64,000 nt of DNA from JAGQWW01 sp041392845 (GCA_041392845.1 JAWKLG010000008.1:62001-126000), one strand, 5' to 3'. Positions 17,914-26,763 are shown, numbered from the stretch's first letter. The notes: generated by a model from the sequence alone, not told the origin. Numbers and translations are program-made.

Positions 17914-18387
17914 ATGAAGATTCATTTTTGGTATGTTGGAAAAACCAGTTTTAAATATTTAGAAGAAGGAATGGCTATTTATGAAAAACGCCTTCAAAAG
18001 TATGGAGGTGTTAATTCTGAAATCATTCCTGATGTAAAAAATGCAGGCAAACTATCGCCTGATCAATTAAAGGTGAAAGAGGGGGAGCTAATTCTAAAAA
18101 AATTAAATCCCGATGATTACCTGGTGTTGTTGGACGAGCGTGGAAAATCACCTACCTCTTTAAAATTTGCAGATCAACTCCAGGATTTGATGTTGCAAGG
18201 GAAAAAGAAAGTTGTTTTTTTGATTGGTGGAGCTTTTGGATTTTCAGAGACTGTTTATAAAAGAGCCAATAGTAAATTGTCATTATCTAACATGACCTTT
18301 TCGCATCAAATGATTCGTTTGTTCTTTCTGGAACAACTATACAGGGCTTTTTCAATACTAAATAATGAGCCTTACCATAATGAATGA
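17914..18387 (+). CDS. rlmH: 23S rRNA (pseudouridine1915-N3) methyltransferase
   Basis: 157 residues, the standard RlmH length. SPOUT-class enzyme that methylates pseudouridine 1915 in helix 69. Visible: LLDERGK (72-78), the SAM-binding FLIGGAFGFS (102-111), LSLSNMTFSHQMIRLFF, and the conserved C-terminal PYHNE. It follows the SWIM gene by 9 nt and ends at a hairpin terminator. Confidence 0.97.
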   Translation: MKIHFWYVGKTSFKYLEEGMAIYEKRLQKYGGVNSEIIPDVKNAGKLSPDQLKVKEGELILKKLNPDDYLVLLDERGKSPTSLKFADQLQDLMLQGKKKVVFLIGGAFGFSETVYKRANSKLSLSNMTFSHQMIRLFFLEQLYRAFSILNNEPYHNE

Positions 18388-18405
18388 ATTCCTTCTAAAT
18401 AAAGC

Positions 18406-18440
18406 GGCTGCCCTTGTTGGAAGATTGGCAGCCTTTTTTA
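18406..18440 (+). terminator. Hairpin terminator after rlmH
   Basis: GGCTGCC (18406-18412) pairs with GGCAGCC (18427-18433), followed by TTTTTTATTT. Upstream A-rich bases give partial function for the convergent lipoprotein gene. Confidence 0.88.
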
Positions 18441-18441
18441 T

Positions 18442-18807
18442 TTAATTTCTTTTTAAATACAGTTGTTCATAAGTACCCTGTCGGTTCATCTCAATCATGA
18501 GGGTATCAGATCCTGTTAATTGGTATTTCACCATTTTTTCAATCTGACCTTCTCCTTTGGTATAAAGCTTATCATTTTCGGTGTAATAAGTACCTTTTTC
18601 TATTTGGTCGCCATAATTGGCGTTATAATTTCCATTTTCTTCAAAAGAGAAAGTTACACCGGAAACATCCCTTCCTGAATCGTTTCCTTCAACCATCCAT
18701 TGATAACCTGCCCATTTGCCTGGAATTTTAGGGTCAATGGTTTTGGACTGGCAAGCGGAAAAGATTAGAATCCCTAGCACTGTTACAACTGATAAAGCCT
18801 TTTTCAT
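18442..18807 (-). CDS. Small lipoprotein with lipocalin-like beta-strand domain
   Basis: 121 residues. Signal with lipobox FSAC (Cys19). The mature part (GKWAGYQW..., GVTFSFEENGNYNANYG, KGTYYTENDKLY, YQLTGSDTLMIEM) has the strand pattern of the lipocalin-like/DUF4923 proteins common in Bacteroidota. It is third in a run of three exported-protein genes (22321 to 18442), 15 nt after the HIT gene. Ligand and role unknown. Confidence 0.75.
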   Translation of the reverse strand: MKKALSVVTVLGILIFSACQSKTIDPKIPGKWAGYQWMVEGNDSGRDVSGVTFSFEENGNYNANYGDQIEKGTYYTENDKLYTKGEGQIEKMVKYQLTGSDTLMIEMNRQGTYEQLYLKRN

Positions 18808-18822
18808 TTTATTATTTTTCTA

Positions 18823-19317
18823 TTAATGATTATTTTTTTCCTGCTTATTTCTCCAAGTTTGGTCAACCATAGGGCCTAAAGCATTACCCCCTAAAAGATG
18901 CATGTGTATATGAAAAACTGATTGACCTGCATCTTCATTGGTATTAATTACCAAACGGTAGCCAGATTCGCTTATTCCGTATTTATTTGCGATGTCCTTT
19001 GCTGCAACAACCATTTTTCCTATTAAAAAAGCCTCTTCATCTTCTAAATCATTTATGGTTGGAATCCTCTTTTTTGGAACAATAATAAAATGAACTTCGG
19101 CCTGATTGGAAAGAGGTTTGAAAACTGCAATGAAATCATCTTCATATTCCAAAGGTCTTTCTTTGCTTTCGGCTATCACTCTTTCAAAAGGAGACGGTCT
19201 TTCCAACTTCTGCTTCTTTTTTTCCTGATATTCTTTTGATTGAGCTGATAAAGAAAAACAAACCAGGAGGCTGATTGAAACCAACAAACCTCCTGATCTT
19301 CTGTAGGAAAATCTCAT
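18823..19317 (-). CDS. Exported histidine-triad (HIT) family protein
   Basis: 164 residues. The HIT core is clear: PSPFERVIAE (41-50), HFIIVPKK, and HIHMHLLGG (136-144), with the nucleophilic His of HxHxH intact. HIT enzymes are normally cytoplasmic nucleotide hydrolases or transferases. This one begins with a basic tract and hydrophobic core ending in LSAQ (about 8-26), a good Sec signal peptide, so it is predicted to be periplasmic. The ATG follows the stop of the large T9SS protein by one base, and both neighbours are also exported, which supports the export prediction. Substrate unknown. Confidence 0.88.
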   Translation of the reverse strand: MRFSYRRSGGLLVSISLLVCFSLSAQSKEYQEKKKQKLERPSPFERVIAESKERPLEYEDDFIAVFKPLSNQAEVHFIIVPKKRIPTINDLEDEEAFLIGKMVVAAKDIANKYGISESGYRLVINTNEDAGQSVFHIHMHLLGGNALGPMVDQTWRNKQEKNNH

Positions 19318-19318
19318 A

Positions 19319-22300
19319 TTAACCTTTAATTAGTTGCTGGCGATACACAATACTTCCCGATTCATCAAGAATTACCAACCAGTAAGCTCCTGATACCATG
19401 GAAGATGTTTCAATTTCAACTTGGTTACTGAAGTCAATATCAGATTTTATTCTTTGTCCTATTAAATTGAAAATATTGACTTGGAAATTTCCTCTTTCTT
19501 CTGTTCGAATGACAAGCAAGTTCTCGAAAGGATTTGGATAAACTTCAACTTCAATATTCAATTTAATATCTCTGCTGCTTACAATCAGATCCATCCCGTC
19601 ACAATCTTCATCAATTCCATTATTAGGAATTTCCATTGCACCAGGGTTGATGTTTGGATTTTCATCATCACAATCCTCATCTGAATTGTAACCATCCATA
19701 TCGTTGTCGATAATCAAAGCTTCCCCATCGCAGTCTTCATCGATAGCGTTGTTTGGAATCTCCATCGCGCCAGGATTGATGTTTGGATTGTTATCATCAC
19801 AATCTTCATCTGAATTGTATCCATCCATGTCGTTGTCGATGATCAAGGCTTCCCCATCGCAATCTTCATCGATAGCGTTGTTTGGAATCTCCATCGTGCC
19901 AGGATTGATGTTTGGATCGTTATCATCACAATCTTCGTCTGAATTGTAGCCATCCATATCATTGTCGATAATCAAGGCTTCACCGTCACAATCTTCATCG
20001 ATCAAGTTATTTGGAATCTCCATGGCGCCAGGATTGATGTTTGGATCATTGTCATCACAATCTTCGTCTGAATTGTAGCCATCCATATCGTTGTCGATGA
20101 TCAATGCTTCGCCATCACAATCTTCATCGATTGCATTGTTTGGAATTTCCATGGCGCCCGGATTGATTGAGGCATTGTTATCATCACAATCATTATCTGC
20201 CAGGTATCCATCACCATCATTATCTCCCTCTTTAATTTCCATAAAATCAAATCCGGCTTCCATTACAGAGCCGCTGGAAACCTTATCAGATGCTTCAATA
20301 ATAAGTTGTACGTTTCCATTTTTTGTCCAGTTGGAGGGAAGGACAAGTTCAACTGATTTCCAGGAAGTATCTTTTTGATTGATTTCCCATAGCAGCGTAT
20401 CCATTCCATTTGAAGTGAGGAATAACTTCAGAGTATCGTTCCCCAGGTTACCGTTCGTATCGTCATTGAACATCCAATATTCGAAAGATAATAATGGAAT
20501 ATTCATTTGGGTAAGGTCCATTTCCGGACTGATAAGTCGTACTACACCATTGTCAACATCATCATCTGTTCCATTGGATCCGGTATTCCCGGTTACATAA
20601 CATTCCACACCAAAATCAGAGGCAGCATCAAAATCAGGATTTGCTTGTTGGCCATTGTAAAGAGTTCCATTAGGTTCTCCTCTCATCCATGCTCCTCCTG
20701 ATGCTCCAAAAAGAACCTGAGTGGTCCATCCGTAATCAAAAACAAAATGGTCCTGATATCCTTTTGAAATCGTCAGATTGACAGGTCCGCCAGCAGGAAT
20801 GGAATGAACTTCACTGGTATAGTTGAAACCCCATTTCCCTACAGTAAAGGTGTAATCACCTGTAAATCCATCGTTATAAATAAAAGCACCACTTGCATCT
20901 GTTGAAACCTCCCAGGAATAAACATCATCTTCGATTTTAACGAGTGCATTCTCTACGGGAAGTCCGGTTTCTTCATCTGTTACTATTCCAAAAATGGAAG
21001 CAGCTACCAATTTTTCCAATTCCACATTCAATTCAGTCAGCACTCCATTATCCAGCGTTGCTTGAACTGTTTTGCTCCTGTATCCAGTTTTTGAAAATGT
21101 AACATCAAAAGTGCCAGGAATAGCCTGTCCTGTTTTGTACTCTCCATTAAAGTCTGTCGAAGCCTGGTTTGCCTGACTTGACTGGATGTCTACTGAAACC
21201 CCTTGAAGCGTTATTCCACTCCCTTTTTCCGTTACTTGCCCTTCCAACCAGCATGCTCTAACATAGGTTGGAGTAAGTACATACAGGCCATTATTAATGT
21301 CCGAAATCAAAACTGTCTCAGAAGGTAGGAAAGGATATGCTCCCCAAGCACCACTAAATCCGCCATTATTTCCAAAAAAGGAATCAAAATTTCCTACTTC
21401 AATCAGGTTATCAGGCCTGGATGCATCGACCACAATTCCACCATCTGTGTAATAAGAAACCAGTAACCAATCTCTCCAAACATGGACGTTATGTGGTATT
21501 ACATTTTGATTTATGGTTGCAATTGGTCTGAATTCGTCCAATAATTGGATATTATCCAAATCTGAGATATCATAGGCAGCTACCGGAGCATTGCCTCTTT
21601 CGTCCGTTGTAAAAATCGTATTGCTATCGTCAGATAGCCAGGTATTATGGGTAAAATTGAATGGTGTCCTCTGAGATGCAAGAAAAACAGTATTTGTTTT
21701 GTCGGTCACATCATATATTCCAAAACTTCCTTTATAAATTTCGGAAGTGTACATTTTATTCCCTCTGGCATAAATGTCGTGGGAATAGACGTTTGGACCC
21801 CAGCCAACTACAGCAGGTTGACCCGGATTGCTTGCAACATCGACATAAATAGCACCTCCATTATTCAAATTACATCCTGTCAAATAACAAAATCCAAATT
21901 CGTCGATGTATAGATTATGACAACTTTCAAGCTCACCACCAATTTGATTGACAGTAGGAGTCCATTCGAAAAAGGTAATATTATCGGGGGCTCCACTCAT
22001 ATCAATTACCGCCACTCCATTTGAAGTCTCATTGGTCACATAGGCAAAATTCCCCCAGGTTTTTATATCTCTCCATGTAGAGGCAGGACCGGGAATGAAA
22101 GCTACCTCGACTGCATTGTCTACATCAGCTAGGGAGACAATGGATGTACCTGTTCTGGTACCCACCAAAGCGTATTCTGTACCATCATCCGGATCAGACC
22201 AACCCCAGACATCATTCAGTCGCTGATTATAGGTAAGACGGGAACGTAATTCCATGTTTAATTGTCCGAATCCGGTATAAAAAAACGCAAGGCTGAAAAG

Positions 22301-22321
22301 AAAGGTAAAAATTTGCTTCAC
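19319..22321 (-). CDS. Choice-of-anchor B protein with MopE-type repeats and T9SS sorting domain
   Basis: 1000 residues. Signal peptide (about 1-19, ending FGQ); a beta-propeller of the choice-of-anchor B type (to about 355: VWGWSDP, VGTRTGTSIV, HNLYID, HDIYARG, FTHNTW, PHNVHV); two carboxypeptidase-regulatory-like Ig domains (about 360-510); a jelly-roll-like region (about 520-695); five 43-residue Asp-rich MopE-type putative metal-binding repeats (700-914); and a T9SS type A C-terminal domain (VYPNPFENLLVI, GAYWLVILD). It should be exported through T9SS and kept on the surface. It heads an operon with the exported HIT protein and a lipoprotein. Confidence 0.92.
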   Translation of the reverse strand: MKQIFTFLFSLAFFYTGFGQLNMELRSRLTYNQRLNDVWGWSDPDDGTEYALVGTRTGTSIVSLADVDNAVEVAFIPGPASTWRDIKTWGNFAYVTNETSNGVAVIDMSGAPDNITFFEWTPTVNQIGGELESCHNLYIDEFGFCYLTGCNLNNGGAIYVDVASNPGQPAVVGWGPNVYSHDIYARGNKMYTSEIYKGSFGIYDVTDKTNTVFLASQRTPFNFTHNTWLSDDSNTIFTTDERGNAPVAAYDISDLDNIQLLDEFRPIATINQNVIPHNVHVWRDWLLVSYYTDGGIVVDASRPDNLIEVGNFDSFFGNNGGFSGAWGAYPFLPSETVLISDINNGLYVLTPTYVRACWLEGQVTEKGSGITLQGVSVDIQSSQANQASTDFNGEYKTGQAIPGTFDVTFSKTGYRSKTVQATLDNGVLTELNVELEKLVAASIFGIVTDEETGLPVENALVKIEDDVYSWEVSTDASGAFIYNDGFTGDYTFTVGKWGFNYTSEVHSIPAGGPVNLTISKGYQDHFVFDYGWTTQVLFGASGGAWMRGEPNGTLYNGQQANPDFDAASDFGVECYVTGNTGSNGTDDDVDNGVVRLISPEMDLTQMNIPLLSFEYWMFNDDTNGNLGNDTLKLFLTSNGMDTLLWEINQKDTSWKSVELVLPSNWTKNGNVQLIIEASDKVSSGSVMEAGFDFMEIKEGDNDGDGYLADNDCDDNNASINPGAMEIPNNAIDEDCDGEALIIDNDMDGYNSDEDCDDNDPNINPGAMEIPNNLIDEDCDGEALIIDNDMDGYNSDEDCDDNDPNINPGTMEIPNNAIDEDCDGEALIIDNDMDGYNSDEDCDDNNPNINPGAMEIPNNAIDEDCDGEALIIDNDMDGYNSDEDCDDENPNINPGAMEIPNNGIDEDCDGMDLIVSSRDIKLNIEVEVYPNPFENLLVIRTEERGNFQVNIFNLIGQRIKSDIDFSNQVEIETSSMVSGAYWLVILDESGSIVYRQQLIKG
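19580..20224 (-). repeat. Five tandem 129-nt repeats coding MopE-type units
   Basis: The unit start codons (GAC of DND) lie at 20224, 20095, 19966, 19837 and 19708, exactly 129 nt apart. Units 2-5 are nearly identical at DNA level; unit 1 has diverged. Consensus core: DNDMDGYNSDEDCDD then NPGAMEIPNN and IDEDCDG. Confidence 0.95.
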
Positions 22322-22382
22322 AGGTTGGTATTTTACTTAGGTGATGATAATGAATAACTTATAGATATTTAATGCAATTCTC

Positions 22383-22670
22383 TTACAAGGTTACAGGAAT
22401 GAACTTTCGCAGGTTTGATTTTAATTCTGACAAAGAAAAGGTACCTGACATTCTAAACCATTCTTTTTCACCTTCCATAAAAAGAAGGGTAGGGGCAGTA
22501 AACACCAAAAATCTCCCGCGCATCTCGGGTTCGAGTATTAAATCAATGGTTTCAAGGGGTATGGTTGGAAATTCTTTCCCGATAAGTTCCTGAACCTTAG
22601 GTTTTAAGGCAACACATATACCGCAATTATCGTGCTTAAAAAGCAGAAGGCGAAAGGAATGTTCAGTCAT
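22383..22670 (-). CDS. Thioredoxin-fold protein with CGIC redox motif
   Basis: 95 residues, a minimal thioredoxin-like fold: strand FRLLLFKHD, active-site CGIC (16-19), helix, and a cis-Pro in FTAPTLLF (Pro60). The layout suits a cytoplasmic thiol-disulfide oxidoreductase or glutaredoxin-like protein; there is no signal peptide. It ends a minus-strand run with VOC (5-nt gap) and adenosine deaminase genes. Confidence 0.85.
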   Translation of the reverse strand: MTEHSFRLLLFKHDNCGICVALKPKVQELIGKEFPTIPLETIDLILEPEMRGRFLVFTAPTLLFMEGEKEWFRMSGTFSLSELKSNLRKFIPVTL

Positions 22671-22675
22671 TATAA

Positions 22676-23098
22676 TTATTTGAAAATTTCTTCATTATTT
22701 AAAAAAGATTTGAACTCCAGTGGATTTCCACTTGGATCTAAAACAAACATGGTCCATTGTGCAGAAGGTTTCCCCTGGTACCTAATGTAAGGTTCTATTA
22801 CAAATTGCTTCCCCGCGGTCCTCATTTTAGTTGTGATTTCCATAAAGTCTTTTAAATCGATAATGGCACCAAAATGTGGCAATGGAACCTTTTTTCCATC
22901 TACCTCGCCTGACCAGTCCAGTTCTTTTACTTCACCCAAATGTGCAGACAACTGATGACCGAAGAAATTAAAATCAATCCATTTTTCTGTGCTTCGGCCT
23001 TCTTTACAACCTAAGATATCCATATAAAATGACCTGGTATCATTCAGATCCTTTACATGGAATGCGTAGTGAAATTTTGTGGTTGTGTTATTTTCCAT
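22676..23098 (-). CDS. VOC (glyoxalase/dioxygenase) superfamily protein
   Basis: 140 residues with two beta-alpha-beta-beta-beta modules: FHYAFHVKDLNDTRSFYMDILGC at the start and a second half ending in FVLDPSGNPLEFKSF. His8 or His12 region, and Glu in NPLEFKSF, are candidate metal ligands. Substrate unknown. Eight-base gap from the adenosine deaminase gene upstream and five bases to the thioredoxin-like gene downstream. Confidence 0.87.
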   Translation of the reverse strand: MENNTTTKFHYAFHVKDLNDTRSFYMDILGCKEGRSTEKWIDFNFFGHQLSAHLGEVKELDWSGEVDGKKVPLPHFGAIIDLKDFMEITTKMRTAGKQFVIEPYIRYQGKPSAQWTMFVLDPSGNPLEFKSFLNNEEIFK

Positions 23099-23106
23099 AT
23101 ATGTAT

Positions 23107-24087
23107 TTAAACCAATTTGGGCCTTATTTTCTCTTTTTCGTTTTCCTTTAAAAAAGATGCATCCAAGGCGTTTTTCATTAAAATCTGAAAGGAAGAATAA
23201 GGAACATCCATTTTTTCATACGCCTTTTTGTATTCGGAATTTAATCCTGATTTAAAAATTCCAGGGTCATCAGAATTAAGTCCAACGGAAACACCCTGAT
23301 CCAAAAACCAGGATAGCGGGTGTTTTTCATATGAATCAACTCTTTCTAATTTAACATTGCTGGTTGGACAAGTTTCCAGGTGGATGTTTTTTTCTTTTAT
23401 GTATTCAACCAGTTCTTGATCTTCGGCTGCTCTTATACCATGCCCAATTCTATCAGGATGTAAGCTTTCAAGTAACTGTTTTATTAGTTTTGGCGAACCA
23501 TATTCTCCTACATGGGCAGTGGTCCCCAATTGCCTTTCTTCTTTCAAATACCTGAACCAATAGGCGACTCTGCCGGGTATTTCTTTGGTTTCATCTCCTG
23601 TTAATCCAATTCCTGCAATTTTAAAATCTTCCGCATGTTTTACTTTTGAAAATATTCGATCCATAATTTCATCACCATGGTCCCGTTGGACATCCACAAT
23701 GAAATTAACCTGATCTCTAATCCCTAATTCCTCAAGGGATTCATTCATAATACCCAGGGATTTATCAAAGTCAAATCCTTTATTCATATAAAAAAAAGGA
23801 GTCCAGGAGATTTCTGCATATATGATTTGATTAGCTTCCAGGTATTCTTTTAAAAAGCGAATGGACCTGGAGAAATCGTTTTCTTTTTGAATAGGCTGGC
23901 AACATGCATAATAAGTATTAACGAAATCTTCAAAATTCGGGAAAGTGTCCGGAAAACCGTTTTTCAAAAAAAAAGGAAGATCGGTGTTGGCAGATTTATA
24001 CAATGAAGAAAGGTCGTTAAAACCTACAATTCCTTCAAGGTGCAGGTGCAATTCGATTTTGGGAAAGTTAACATTACCAATTTCCAC
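23107..24087 (-). CDS. Adenosine deaminase family protein
   Basis: 326 residues, zinc-dependent TIM-barrel deaminase. All metal and catalytic residues are visible: HLHLEG (14-19) with His14/His16, HVGE (192-195) with His192 and Glu195, GHG (215-217) with His216, and NSDDP (271-275) with the Asp pair. It converts adenosine (possibly adenine or a modified purine nucleoside) to the inosine-type product. Substrate among the add/adenine-deaminase family cannot be fixed by eye. First gene of a tight three-gene run with VOC and thioredoxin-like genes. Confidence 0.92.
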   Translation of the reverse strand: MEIGNVNFPKIELHLHLEGIVGFNDLSSLYKSANTDLPFFLKNGFPDTFPNFEDFVNTYYACCQPIQKENDFSRSIRFLKEYLEANQIIYAEISWTPFFYMNKGFDFDKSLGIMNESLEELGIRDQVNFIVDVQRDHGDEIMDRIFSKVKHAEDFKIAGIGLTGDETKEIPGRVAYWFRYLKEERQLGTTAHVGEYGSPKLIKQLLESLHPDRIGHGIRAAEDQELVEYIKEKNIHLETCPTSNVKLERVDSYEKHPLSWFLDQGVSVGLNSDDPGIFKSGLNSEYKKAYEKMDVPYSSFQILMKNALDASFLKENEKEKIRPKLV

Positions 24088-24140
24088 GAGAATAATTTTA
24101 ATACGTTAAAAGTATATAAAGCATTCTGTGCATAAAAGTT

Positions 24141-24710
24141 TCAGGCTTTGTTTTGTTCCCGTATGTCGGATAATAATTCATCATTGAAGCCAAGTTGGGA
24201 AAGCACCTTTAAAATGAAATCTGATTTTGCCTCCGTATATCCGGGTTGATCATGCTGGTATTGAATGGCTAACTTTTCTTTTAAATTCCCATAAGCAATT
24301 CTTACCTCCGCATTATTCCTTAAAAAATCCCGAAACAAAAGGTGATTTTCTATGCTTGGTATTCCTTTTAAGCCAACATAAAGGTTGTGCCGCATCCATT
24401 TTTTGTCTTTCTGGTTTGAAAATGGAGTTTCATCATTTTCTCTTTTAAAAGCCTCCCTTCCTTTAATTCCTAAATCGCCAATATGCCGGTAACCCAGGAC
24501 AGACAATTTTTGAATTACTTTAGGAATATCAGATTCTTGTTCAACAATAATATCTATATCCAGGCAAGGTTTGGCCGGCAAGCCAACTACTGAAGTACTT
24601 CCAACATGCTCTATGGAAATAGTATCCATCTTAAGATGTTCCAAATAAATTTCTTTGAGCTCCTGGAATTCTTCCGGCCATTTTTTATTCCAGGCTTCAA
24701 TTGATACCAT
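24141..24710 (-). CDS. GrpB/UPF0157 family protein
   Basis: 189 residues from the Met at 24710. GrpB nucleotidyltransferase-fold features: EHVGSTSVVGLPAKPCLDIDI with the Gly-Ser and Asp-x-Asp signature, RHIGDLGIKGREAF, and the C-terminal YGNLKEKLA...YTEAKSDFI. The frame is open 22 codons further upstream, but the TAATG junction with the upstream gene (stop and start sharing one base, 24708-24712) makes 24710 the natural start. Biochemical role unknown in most members. Confidence 0.9.
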   Translation of the reverse strand: MVSIEAWNKKWPEEFQELKEIYLEHLKMDTISIEHVGSTSVVGLPAKPCLDIDIIVEQESDIPKVIQKLSVLGYRHIGDLGIKGREAFKRENDETPFSNQKDKKWMRHNLYVGLKGIPSIENHLLFRDFLRNNAEVRIAYGNLKEKLAIQYQHDQPGYTEAKSDFILKVLSQLGFNDELLSDIREQNKA

Positions 24711-25003
24711 TATCCTAAAAATTGATAAGTAAAGATCAAAACGATTAAAACAACTACTATAAATCCCAAGGTCCAATAAATGGATCCCTTGTTTTCATTT
24801 GAAATTTCGGCGTTTATTTTAGTGCGATTTTCCAATTTTTGTTCCTCTGAGAAATCCTTTCCGAATTCTTTATTGTAGCCATATTCTTCAGGAATGGATT
24901 TATTGATTTTGTCTGGATCGGAAAAGGCCTGGTTGCCGCGCATCATTTTACGGTTGGCCTCCATCCTCTTTATCATATCGAAAACATGACATGCAAATCC
25001 CAT
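24710..25003 (-). CDS. Small C-terminally anchored membrane protein
   Basis: 97 residues: a basic N-terminal region, a hydrophilic middle rich in Lys/Glu/Asn (about 20-70), and one C-terminal membrane helix (about 75-95, WTLGFIVVVLIVLIFTYQF). Tail-anchored topology. Coupled to the GrpB gene by a TAATG overlap. I do not recognise the family; the translational coupling and regular composition support a real gene. Confidence 0.7.
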   Translation of the reverse strand: MGFACHVFDMIKRMEANRKMMRGNQAFSDPDKINKSIPEEYGYNKEFGKDFSEEQKLENRTKINAEISNENKGSIYWTLGFIVVVLIVLIFTYQFLG

Positions 25004-25087
25004 AATTCAGGTGTTTTGGTAGAAAATGGTCATTTACTTAGCCCTTGTTTCCACCTTTTCGATCAATATAGATGAAAATTCGAAAAG

Positions 25088-25576
25088 CTAGAGTATATGC
25101 TCCAGTTCTAATTCATGTCTTATTGGAATTTGGTCTTTACCCAAATCAGGTATGCTGGGTTTTAGTTTTCTTGCTTCCAGGACTGAATCCAAATAAAGCG
25201 CTTTAAGGTTCCAACCTCTTTTCTGGTAAAACCGTAAGGCATTTGTATTGTCATTGGTAGTCACCAACCAAATTCGCTTATAACCTTCGGCAGTTCCTTT
25301 TTTTATTATTTCGTTTAAAAGTGAGGTTCCAATACCCATTTTTTCCTGAAAACTGTCGAGCGATATGATTTCAATTTCATCTTGAATTTTCCTATAGGTC
25401 GCAATTCCCATGATTCGCCCGGAATAGATGGCGAGTAATCCTTCCAAATCATCAAAGAAATGTTGGATGCCTTTGCTGACCAGAAAATCAGTTTTCCAAC
25501 GGGAAACAAACCATTTCTTAACCTGTTCCCGATTGCGATCTTCTATCGGTCTTATTTCATAAGAAGTCTCTATCAT
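25088..25576 (-). CDS. GNAT family N-acetyltransferase
   Basis: 162 residues. Acetyl-CoA-binding motif A appears as ISLDSFQEKMGIGTSLLNEII (the Q/RxxGxG/A site is QEKMGIGT), followed by IWLVTTNDNTNALRFYQKRGW, typical of motif B. Probable RimI-like or small-molecule acetyltransferase; acceptor unknown. Confidence 0.9.
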   Translation of the reverse strand: MIETSYEIRPIEDRNREQVKKWFVSRWKTDFLVSKGIQHFFDDLEGLLAIYSGRIMGIATYRKIQDEIEIISLDSFQEKMGIGTSLLNEIIKKGTAEGYKRIWLVTTNDNTNALRFYQKRGWNLKALYLDSVLEARKLKPSIPDLGKDQIPIRHELELEHIL

Positions 25577-25620
25577 GCATGCAAATTAGCGAAATATATC
25601 TGTGGAATTCTGTAGAACTA

Positions 25621-26037
25621 CTACTTTATTTCCTGACCTGCAAAAAGCCATTTTTTTTCTTTAAAAGTTTTACCGTCATTAAAAATTTGGCGATGTAAAA
25701 AATCTATAGAATCGCTGTGCAAAATCACCTTGGTTTGGGCACCTTCCACCAAATCGCTGATGTAAATATTTTCAAGATTCTTTTTAAAAACTTTATCCCT
25801 ACAATTTCCAACTGAAAATCTGATGGAATCTTCAGCAAATTCTTCTACAATGAGCACTTCATGGCTTGATTCAACCATTAAGACAGGATTGCAATCGTAA
25901 ACTTCGATTTTTTCAATAATTGAAAGGGTTCCTTTGAAAGAGGTTTTAATACTTTCAGGAGAGAAATTTTCTTTTTGACAAGAAAAAACAATCATCGCAA
26001 TGAAAATTGCGCATACTAATTTCGGGTAATGTTTCAA
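25621..26037 (-). CDS. Uncharacterised lipoprotein
   Basis: 138 residues. The signal ends in IVFSC (Cys20), a lipobox, then KENFSPES. The rest is short beta-rich sequence without a known motif. A TAGGTTTG promoter box lies 20 bases upstream of the start, divergent from the promoter of the next gene. Function unknown. Confidence 0.75.
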   Translation of the reverse strand: MKHYPKLVCAIFIAMIVFSCQKENFSPESIKTSFKGTLSIIEKIEVYDCNPVLMVESSHEVLIVEEFAEDSIRFSVGNCRDKVFKKNLENIYISDLVEGAQTKVILHSDSIDFLHRQIFNDGKTFKEKKWLFAGQEIK

Positions 26038-26056
26038 ATCATCTAATTTTCAGATA

Positions 26057-26064
26057 CAAACCTA
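26057..26064 (-). promoter_or_regulatory. -7 box (TAGGTTTG) of the lipoprotein gene
   Basis: Read on the minus strand it matches TAnnTTTG exactly, about 20 bases before the ATG at 26037. Confidence 0.55.
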
Positions 26065-26095
26065 ATGGATCATTAACTGATTTGAAAGATGCACA

Positions 26096-26127
26096 TTGGT
26101 CAAAGTGTGGTTCTTATATTACTTTTG
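26096..26127 (+). promoter_or_regulatory. Promoter TTG-N21-TACTTTTG
   Basis: -33 TTG at 26096-26098 and exact -7 box TACTTTTG at 26120-26127, 29 bases before ATG 26157. It excludes the longer open frame that begins at 26007. Confidence 0.65.
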
Positions 26128-26156
26128 TCATCCAACCATCACATTTTTGCACTCAA

Positions 26157-26762
26157 ATGACAGATATGGAAGGTAAAAAAACCGTGGAGCATTTTATCGA
26201 TAGAACGGAAGAGCATTGGAAGCCTATCTTAAGACAGCTGCGGCAAGTTATTTTATCTACGGAACTTGAAGAGTCCGTAAAATGGGGAATGCCTGTCTAC
26301 ACTTTAAATGGAAAAAATGTCGTCGGTTTGGGAGCCCATAAATCCTATGCCGGGCTTTGGTTTTACAATGGTTCTTTTTTAAAAGATGATGAAAAGATTT
26401 TGGTGAATGCCCAGGAAGGAAAAACCAAAGGCTTGCGGCAATGGCGATTTGAGAAAGGAGCTGATATTCCAATTAATCAGGTTAAAAAATATGTAGAAGA
26501 AGCCATTCAAAATCAGAAGGAAGGGAAGGAAATTAAACCCGAGAAAACCGAAAGGAAGGCAATTCCACCAGCATTTAAAGCGCATTTGGAGAATAATGCC
26601 ATTCTAAAAACCAATTTTGAAAATCTAACTCCCGGAAAACAAAGGGAATATTTGGAATATCTCCATGAGCCCAAACAGGAAAAAACAGTGCTAAACCGCA
26701 TCGATAAAATCATTCCATTTATTCTGGAAGGCAAGGGTTTAAATGACCGTTATAAAAAATAA
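26157..26762 (+). CDS. DUF1801/YdeI-like protein
   Basis: 201 residues. The N-terminal part (VEHFIDRTEEHW, RQLRQVIL, EESVKWGMPVYTLNGKNVVGLGAHKSYAGLWFY read in segments) is the DUF1801 (YdhG) fold; the C-terminal part (AIPPAFKAHLENN, TPGKQREYLEYL) is the YdeI/OmdA type. Such proteins are often tied to envelope or antimicrobial stress, but no enzyme activity is known. Start set by the promoter at 26096-26127. The stop is one base from the stop of the convergent glycosidase gene. Confidence 0.88.
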   Translation: MTDMEGKKTVEHFIDRTEEHWKPILRQLRQVILSTELEESVKWGMPVYTLNGKNVVGLGAHKSYAGLWFYNGSFLKDDEKILVNAQEGKTKGLRQWRFEKGADIPINQVKKYVEEAIQNQKEGKEIKPEKTERKAIPPAFKAHLENNAILKTNFENLTPGKQREYLEYLHEPKQEKTVLNRIDKIIPFILEGKGLNDRYKK

Positions 26763-26763
26763 T

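Noticed and set aside
19580..20224. Regular repeats that could be taken for a CRISPR array
   Set aside because: The period is fully coding, units are contiguous without unique spacers and encode MopE-type protein repeats.
26007..26156. Longer N-terminus of the DUF1801/YdeI-like protein
   Set aside because: It would overlap the divergent lipoprotein gene and contain both divergent promoters.
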